In this document: positions 60,142 through 64,000 of the stretch, one piece after another | How the letters are laid out: every line of letters starts with the position of its first letter | Numbering within the stretch: position 1 is the first letter of the stretch | NCBI GenBank assembly: GCA_022821275.1 | Contig: JAJEDY010000060.1 | Span: 108,439 to 172,438 of the forward strand | DNA length: 64,000 nucleotides | Origin: Candidatus Latescibacterota bacterium | GTDB taxonomy: Bacteria; Latescibacterota; UBA2968 | Reading direction: 5' to 3' | Program-made: the position numbers and the translations under genes | The notes under the pieces: generated by a model | What the model was told of the DNA's origin: nothing | Database searches by the model: none | Seen by the model: only the letters and a program-made list of their open reading frames with translations

Positions 60142-60546
60142 ATGGCAGATTTTTCCCGCGTTTGTGAAACACCACCTGCTTCGCCTGATAAAATACGAGA
60201 ATACTTCTCATATAAGTTGCGATGTGAGACCGACCCGTTCGATGTGAATGCGGATCTGGAAAATGAAATCGATAGTTTTGAGTTTATTGATGTCCGGGGT
60301 AAAGAAGACTATCTCAACGGTCACGCTGCTGGGGCAATTCACATTGACCACAACGATATGAACGAGGCGCGAATGGCCGAATTTCCCAAAGACCGACTAT
60401 TCGTAGTGTACTGCTGGGGACCGGGGTGTAACGGCGCAACAAAAGCCGCTGTGAAATTGAGCGCTCTGGGATTCTCAGTAAAAGAAATGATCGGCGGGAT
60501 TACCTATTGGAAAGAGGAAGGATATCCAGTAGTATCAGGTGTTTAG
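60142..60546 (+). CDS. rhodanese-like domain protein
   Basis: A 134-residue single-domain rhodanese: FEFIDVRGKEDYLNGHAAGAI (the usual DVRxxxEYxxGHIxGA), the active-site loop VVYCWGPGCNGATKAA with Cys91 as probable persulfide cysteine, and the C-terminal MIGGITYWKEEGYPV. It likely handles sulfane sulfur or has a sensor role. ATG 60142 follows GGAGG. It is located 28 bp after the sulfatase on the same strand, so a link to sulfur use is possible but not proven. It ends tail-to-tail with the amidotransferase (3-bp overlap). Confidence 0.9.
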   Translation: MADFSRVCETPPASPDKIREYFSYKLRCETDPFDVNADLENEIDSFEFIDVRGKEDYLNGHAAGAIHIDHNDMNEARMAEFPKDRLFVVYCWGPGCNGATKAAVKLSALGFSVKEMIGGITYWKEEGYPVVSGV

Positions 60547-61241
60547 GACCTGATCTGAGCTTGTGTAAGCAGATGATCAAAGATGCGATCACAGATCGTA
60601 TTGGGCATTTTTTCGGGATGAAATTGCACGCCGATAATGCGTCCATCTGGCGTTTCAATACCTTCTATGACACGATCTTCACTGCGGGCACTTATATTGA
60701 GTTCTCCGCCAACCGTCTCGAGTCCTTGCAGATGAAAGCTATTGGTCGTACATTCGGGCTTGCCCAGAATGGACGAGAGATGGGAATCGGGATTGAGTGA
60801 AACCGTGTGATAAACGGGAGCTTCTGTGCGCTTAGGTGAATGCGGATCGACATCGCATTGTATTTGAATATCGGCATAAATCGTACCACCAAATTGAGCG
60901 TTGATAAATTGCATGCCATAGCAGATGCCCAAAACGGGCATCTGTTTTTTTTCTGCGTATTCAAAAGCGCGAATATCATTTTCATAGCGCGTGGGCGCAA
61001 CCGCGGGCATATCTTTGGGCAACTTGCCAACCAGACCTTGCGTAATACCGGGACCGCCAGGAATAATCAAGCCGTTGAGCATGGCGAACAGCGGAGCGAG
61101 GGTCTCTTGTTCCTCTGTCATAGGCAGAATAAGAGGACAACCACCCGCGCGTTCCACGGCAATCACATACTCGTGATTTAGCGATTGCTGTTTACTCTTA
61201 GAAAGAAAGCTGGTCGTAATACCGATTATCGGACGTGACAT
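60543..61241 (-). CDS. gamma-glutamyl-gamma-aminobutyrate hydrolase family (peptidase C26)
   Basis: A 232-residue class-I glutamine-amidotransferase-like hydrolase: PIIGITTSFL at the start, GLIIPGGPGI oxyanion region, nucleophile Cys107 in LGICYGMQFINA, and the His-Pro-Glu end of the triad in VQFHPEKMP. PuuD-type enzymes cleave gamma-glutamyl bonds (for example gamma-Glu-GABA), but relatives are diverse. Start ATG 61241 is chosen; the frame extends to 61442 without any signal or homology. Confidence 0.92.
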   Translation of the reverse strand: MSRPIIGITTSFLSKSKQQSLNHEYVIAVERAGGCPLILPMTEEQETLAPLFAMLNGLIIPGGPGITQGLVGKLPKDMPAVAPTRYENDIRAFEYAEKKQMPVLGICYGMQFINAQFGGTIYADIQIQCDVDPHSPKRTEAPVYHTVSLNPDSHLSSILGKPECTTNSFHLQGLETVGGELNISARSEDRVIEGIETPDGRIIGVQFHPEKMPNTICDRIFDHLLTQAQIRS

Positions 61242-61424
61242 TTTAAAAATTGAAGCAAAAAAGAGTATTAAATTGGCAAAACATTTTTCTACCTTGACGG
61301 ATGCACAAACATGTAGCATTATTGAACTGAGAACAAGGTCAAAATGTAGCGGATGAACTGCTGGCTTCAACGAACTCCGTCGAGTCGTCGCAGTTGTACA
61401 CCACTCAGGGCAAGGACAAACAGT

Positions 61425-62747
61425 ATGCCATATTTGATGCAAAGAAATAAAGGCGAGGAACTCAATAGACTTTATCCTGAAGATCGTCCTGTAAACGACT
61501 GGTATCGATTTGTTTTGTCATATCCGCCACATCTCGTCAAGGATTATATTGCGCGTTTTGAACTTGACGAAAAAAGTTCTGTTTTAGACCCCTTTTGTGG
61601 CACAGGCACAACTTTAGTAGCCTGTAAAAAACAGGGGATAAAGAGTATTGGTATTGAGGCAAATCCCGTTGTCAAATTCGCCGCAAGTGTTAAAACTGAT
61701 TGGCATATAGACCCCGATGTTCTTATTGATCATGCAGAAATTGTCGCATCAGAAACAAGAGACCTACTTTTGTCGGAAGGCGTTGATGACGACCCCCTCT
61801 TTCAACCCCTGGATAAAGACGATTCCATAGAGCTTCGGACACTCAGTCCTGAGCAGGAAAAGTTGATTATTACAAACTCAATCAGCTCTAAACCACTACA
61901 TAAGGCTTTGGCTCTTATAGAAAAAATCCACGAATTAAAGCACAACAGATGTTATGATTATGAACGTTTAGCTCTTGCCAAACAATTGGTTTATACGGCG
62001 AGTAATTTGCGTTTTGGGCCAGAAGTTGGCGTAGGCAAGGCGAAACCCGACTCTCCTGTGGTTGGGCCCTGGTTAGCTGGCATTAGAAGTATGTGTGAGG
62101 ATTTAATCCAGGTCAGACCAAATGCCCATATTCCCTCAATCGTTCATTTCGGCGATGCCCGCAATATGAGACAACTTTTAGAACCTCAATCTATTGATGC
62201 TGTGATCACATCGCCTCCGTATCCCAATGAAAAGGACTACACTCGAACAACGCGTTTGGAGTCTGTATTATTGGGGTTTATGACTGATCGACACGACCTG
62301 AGAACCCATAAAACTAACTTAATAAGATCCAATACGCGAGGTGTTTACAAAAAAGATGATGATAAAGACTGGGTAGCAAAATTCGATAGCATACAGAAAT
62401 TGGCAGAAACAATAGAAAATCGCCGGATCGAATTGAACAAGACATCGGGATTCGAAAAATTATATGCTCATGTTGTTCGACATTATTTCGGAGGCATGAC
62501 TCGACATTTAGAAAACCTGAAACCAGTTTTGAAACCGGGTGCTTGTCTTGCCTATGTCGTTGGCGATCAGGCTTCTTATTTTCGCATTCTAATCAAAACG
62601 GGAAACTTATTGGCAGAGATTGCAGAGCGATTAGGTTATAAAGTTATAGATATCGATTTATTTCGAAAAAGGTTCTCCACTGCCACTCAGCAATATATCC
62701 GGGAAGAGGTTGTTCTACTGCGTTGGGAAGGTCAATCTAAAGGTTAA
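61425..62747 (+). CDS. DNA methyltransferase (alpha/N4-type with motif I first)
   Basis: A 440-residue DNA methyltransferase. Motif I VLDPFCGTGTTLVACKKQG is near residue 50 and motif IV ITSPPYPNEKDYTR near residue 265, so the order is FxGxG before SPPY; S-P-P-Y suggests cytosine-N4 or adenine-N6 modification. The 200 residues between them form a specificity region. AAGGA lies before ATG 61425. Composition is AT-richer than neighbouring genes. The next short frame (62752) may be the truncated remains of the matching endonuclease. Confidence 0.88.
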   Translation: MPYLMQRNKGEELNRLYPEDRPVNDWYRFVLSYPPHLVKDYIARFELDEKSSVLDPFCGTGTTLVACKKQGIKSIGIEANPVVKFAASVKTDWHIDPDVLIDHAEIVASETRDLLLSEGVDDDPLFQPLDKDDSIELRTLSPEQEKLIITNSISSKPLHKALALIEKIHELKHNRCYDYERLALAKQLVYTASNLRFGPEVGVGKAKPDSPVVGPWLAGIRSMCEDLIQVRPNAHIPSIVHFGDARNMRQLLEPQSIDAVITSPPYPNEKDYTRTTRLESVLLGFMTDRHDLRTHKTNLIRSNTRGVYKKDDDKDWVAKFDSIQKLAETIENRRIELNKTSGFEKLYAHVVRHYFGGMTRHLENLKPVLKPGACLAYVVGDQASYFRILIKTGNLLAEIAERLGYKVIDIDLFRKRFSTATQQYIREEVVLLRWEGQSKG

Positions 62748-62751
62748 AAAT

Positions 62752-62901
62752 ATGCCACCAAATAACGATCCACGCTATTCACAGATTATTGCAAAAATCT
62801 TCGAAACAAAATTTCGAGAAGGTAGAAGAGCAATCCGTTTTGAAAGAACCGAGATTGTCAATGCAGCGAGAGATTTGGGAATTGAATACGCTATCGTCTA
62901 A
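62752..62901 (+). pseudogene. truncated start of a restriction-endonuclease-like gene
   Basis: A 49-residue ORF 4 bp after the methyltransferase: PPNNDPRYSQIIAKIFETKF, GRRAIRFERTEIVNAARDLG and IEYAIV then TAA. The pattern (DPRYxxIIxKIF...F-x-R-x-(D/E)I-x-x-A-x-x-L-G-I) is that of the N-terminus of endonucleases or helicase-like proteins that usually continue with PKNLGDVIYSFRYR; here the frame stops. The family assignment is from memory of the pattern and is only moderately sure. The remaining part of the gene is not visible downstream. Confidence 0.45.
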
Positions 62902-62999
62902 GATTTGATGACCCATAGTGCATCGCGGCGTAAGTTACACCCCATATGGAGTAAATTTTTGTCCCTCCGACGCAAAGCCTGTACCGGCGAAAAGTGTGG

Positions 63000-63025
63000 A
63001 TTGCGGCTCATAACCATGCCGCAAT
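63000..63025. repeat. palindromic intergenic element
   Basis: ATTGCGGC (63000-63007) and GCCGCAAT (63018-63025) around a 10-nt loop, followed by GACAATC. The flanks resemble intergenic palindromes of the GGATTCCGGCTC...GCCGGAATGAC kind seen in some environmental bacteria. It lies in the 191-bp gap 62902-63092, which otherwise shows nothing recognisable. Confidence 0.45.
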
Positions 63026-63092
63026 GACAATCGCAAAATCGCCTTTTTAAAGATGCAACAGTTATTAAGTCTCTTAACAACAGGAGGCAGAA

Positions 63093-63833
63093 ATGGACGC
63101 GGGAGATAGAGCGGCTGTTGAAGCCGCATGGAAGAACGGCGTAGGCGTCTTGCACAACTTGCTCTCGCAAGATGAGCTGGATACAATCCGCCGAGAATTA
63201 GAACAAGCATACCTGGATATGGATATGGGCTCGGGAGAACCCGGCAGCCGGGACAGTCTGCGAAATGAACCACTACTAAATTATCCCGCTCTGGGTGGAC
63301 TATTTTCTCATCCTCGCATCCTGGGAATCGTATCGGCAATCCTGGATGAACCGAGGCCTTTTCTCTTGCAAATGAAAACCAACCGATACACGCCCGAACA
63401 CAAAGGCGTGGGACGGCACTCAGATGGCAGCCCGACGGAACTCGCCGCATCCTTTCAGTGGGTGTCAACAATGATTTATCTGGACGATATCGATATCCAC
63501 TCCGGGGCGTTGACCTATGTGCCGGGCACGCATCTGTATCACTTTGCCTCTGCGTGCGACCCGGGCCGAATACTCCCGACAAAAGAAGATATCCAATCGG
63601 GCGACTACACTCCAATCGAACTGAAAGCGGGCAGCGTCGTTTTTCGCGTACCAGAGGTCTGGCATGGCGTAGTGCCCATCCATCGGTTGCGGCGATATAT
63701 CACCGGATTGTACACATCTCGGACAAAGGGAAATGCGTCAATCAAAGAGCGGATACAGGGGGTTCGAAAAAGCCGAAAACAAATCTCGGAGACATCCATA
63801 CCCGAACCCGCCAGGGAATACTGGCAGTATTGA
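63093..63833 (+). CDS. phytanoyl-CoA dioxygenase (PhyH) family protein
   Basis: A 246-residue Fe(II)/2-oxoglutarate dioxygenase-like protein, the third of the window. His109-Ser-Asp111 in VGRHSDGSPTEL is the proximal motif; distal His in VFRVPEVWHGVVP with Arg in RLRRYITGLY. Family mark YVPGTHLYHF. AGGAGG lies before ATG. It is shorter than the other two members (265 and 287) because the N-terminal region is reduced. Downstream the minus-strand dimethylformamidase-like gene converges with it. Confidence 0.9.
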   Translation: MDAGDRAAVEAAWKNGVGVLHNLLSQDELDTIRRELEQAYLDMDMGSGEPGSRDSLRNEPLLNYPALGGLFSHPRILGIVSAILDEPRPFLLQMKTNRYTPEHKGVGRHSDGSPTELAASFQWVSTMIYLDDIDIHSGALTYVPGTHLYHFASACDPGRILPTKEDIQSGDYTPIELKAGSVVFRVPEVWHGVVPIHRLRRYITGLYTSRTKGNASIKERIQGVRKSRKQISETSIPEPAREYWQY

Positions 63834-63841
63834 TCAGTGGA

Positions 63842-64000
63842 TCAATCCAAAAAGCGATTCAGCGCATTCTTTGTAATCGTCGAAATCGACTCATCCACCG
63901 GTAGAGAACTTGGATAATTGATCGACCCCACCGAAAACACCTCTCCCCCGCTCTCGGTGCGGTGATATACGATCTCCGCGCCTCCCTCATCGGGATTTAA
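63842..64000 (-). CDS. C-terminal end of an N,N-dimethylformamidase-like protein (partial)
   Basis: Reading the minus strand from the right edge gives 52 residues and a TGA: GGAEIVYHRTESGGEVFSVG, SINYPSSLPVDESIS and ITKNALNRFLD. This matches the C-terminal part of DMFase beta-subunit-like proteins (GGxVFSxGSIxxxxxL...I(T)xNVLxRF). The rest is outside the window, so the assignment is limited. Confidence 0.55.
   Translation of the reverse strand, partial: LNPDEGGAEIVYHRTESGGEVFSVGSINYPSSLPVDESISTITKNALNRFLD

Noticed and set aside
1..64000. tRNA, rRNA, insertion-sequence or integrase genes
   Set aside because: No cloverleaf with a TTCRANYC-type arm, no ribosomal RNA landmark and no transposase or recombinase motif were noticed in any frame. 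A computational scan would be more sensitive.

Overview
The window comes from a diderm (Gram-negative-type) bacterium of roughly balanced base composition. Supporting signs are lipoprotein signal peptides, a Tsx-like outer-membrane beta-barrel, a meso-diaminopimelate-type MurE and an RseP/UppS/CdsA/Dxr cluster. The mixture of many enolase-superfamily enzymes, phytanoyl-CoA-dioxygenase-like proteins, Gfo/Idh/MocA oxidoreductases, a sulfatase, paired M16 peptidases and dockerin-like EF-hand repeats resembles uncultivated Latescibacterota/Poribacteria-type genomes. That placement is an inference and cannot be proven from this sequence alone.

Layout. 1-2225 (minus): a ManD-like dehydratase cut by the window edge and a malate/lactate-type dehydrogenase. 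2270-11382 (plus): a sugar-acid or osmolyte catabolic block with an alpha/alpha-barrel protein, an aldo/keto reductase, two nearly identical tandem enolase-superfamily dehydratases, a Tsx-like porin, a Gfo/Idh oxidoreductase, a PhyH-type dioxygenase and another dehydratase. 11404-12785: a small accessory insert (HicB-like protein and an orphan DNA methyltransferase). 12832-21592: Gfo/Idh, sugar isomerase/epimerase and a family-5 ABC transporter. The transporter's binding protein and permeases are separated by a 2.8-kb accessory island (MNT-HEPN fusion, DUF433 antitoxin with a broken DUF5615 toxin, hypothetical proteins, HNH nuclease). 21589-25005 (minus): an active M16 peptidase, a PhyH-like protein and a catalytically degenerate M16 partner. 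25158-30420: a second malate/lactate-type dehydrogenase, a lysine riboswitch with terminator controlling dapA-dapB, and a very long transaldolase-like protein.

30474-35761 (minus): a lipoprotein, the chaperone operon hrcA-grpE-dnaJ, and a secreted CxxCH/dockerin-like protein. 36112-38997: glnA, a pentapeptide-repeat protein and 5-formyltetrahydrofolate cyclo-ligase. 39111-43235: uppS-cdsA-dxr-rseP. 43766-57571: the division and cell-wall (dcw) cluster mraZ-rsmH-ftsL-ftsI-murE-murF-ftsW-murC-murB-ftsQ-ftsA-ftsZ, preceded by a three-copy 10-bp MraZ operator. mraY, murD and murG are missing from their usual places. 57581-64000: EamA transporter, sulfatase, rhodanese, a class-I amidotransferase, a second orphan methyltransferase with a truncated downstream ORF, a third PhyH protein, and the end of an N,N-dimethylformamidase-like gene.

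The most unusual non-genic signal is a set of heptanucleotide tandem arrays (about four 7-nt units each) at gene 3' borders. They usually carry a reverse-complement partner arm that can fold into a hairpin. The best examples lie between dapA and dapB, between ftsZ and the EamA gene, upstream of the ABC binding protein, and after glnA. No tRNA, rRNA, CRISPR array or complete insertion sequence was seen.
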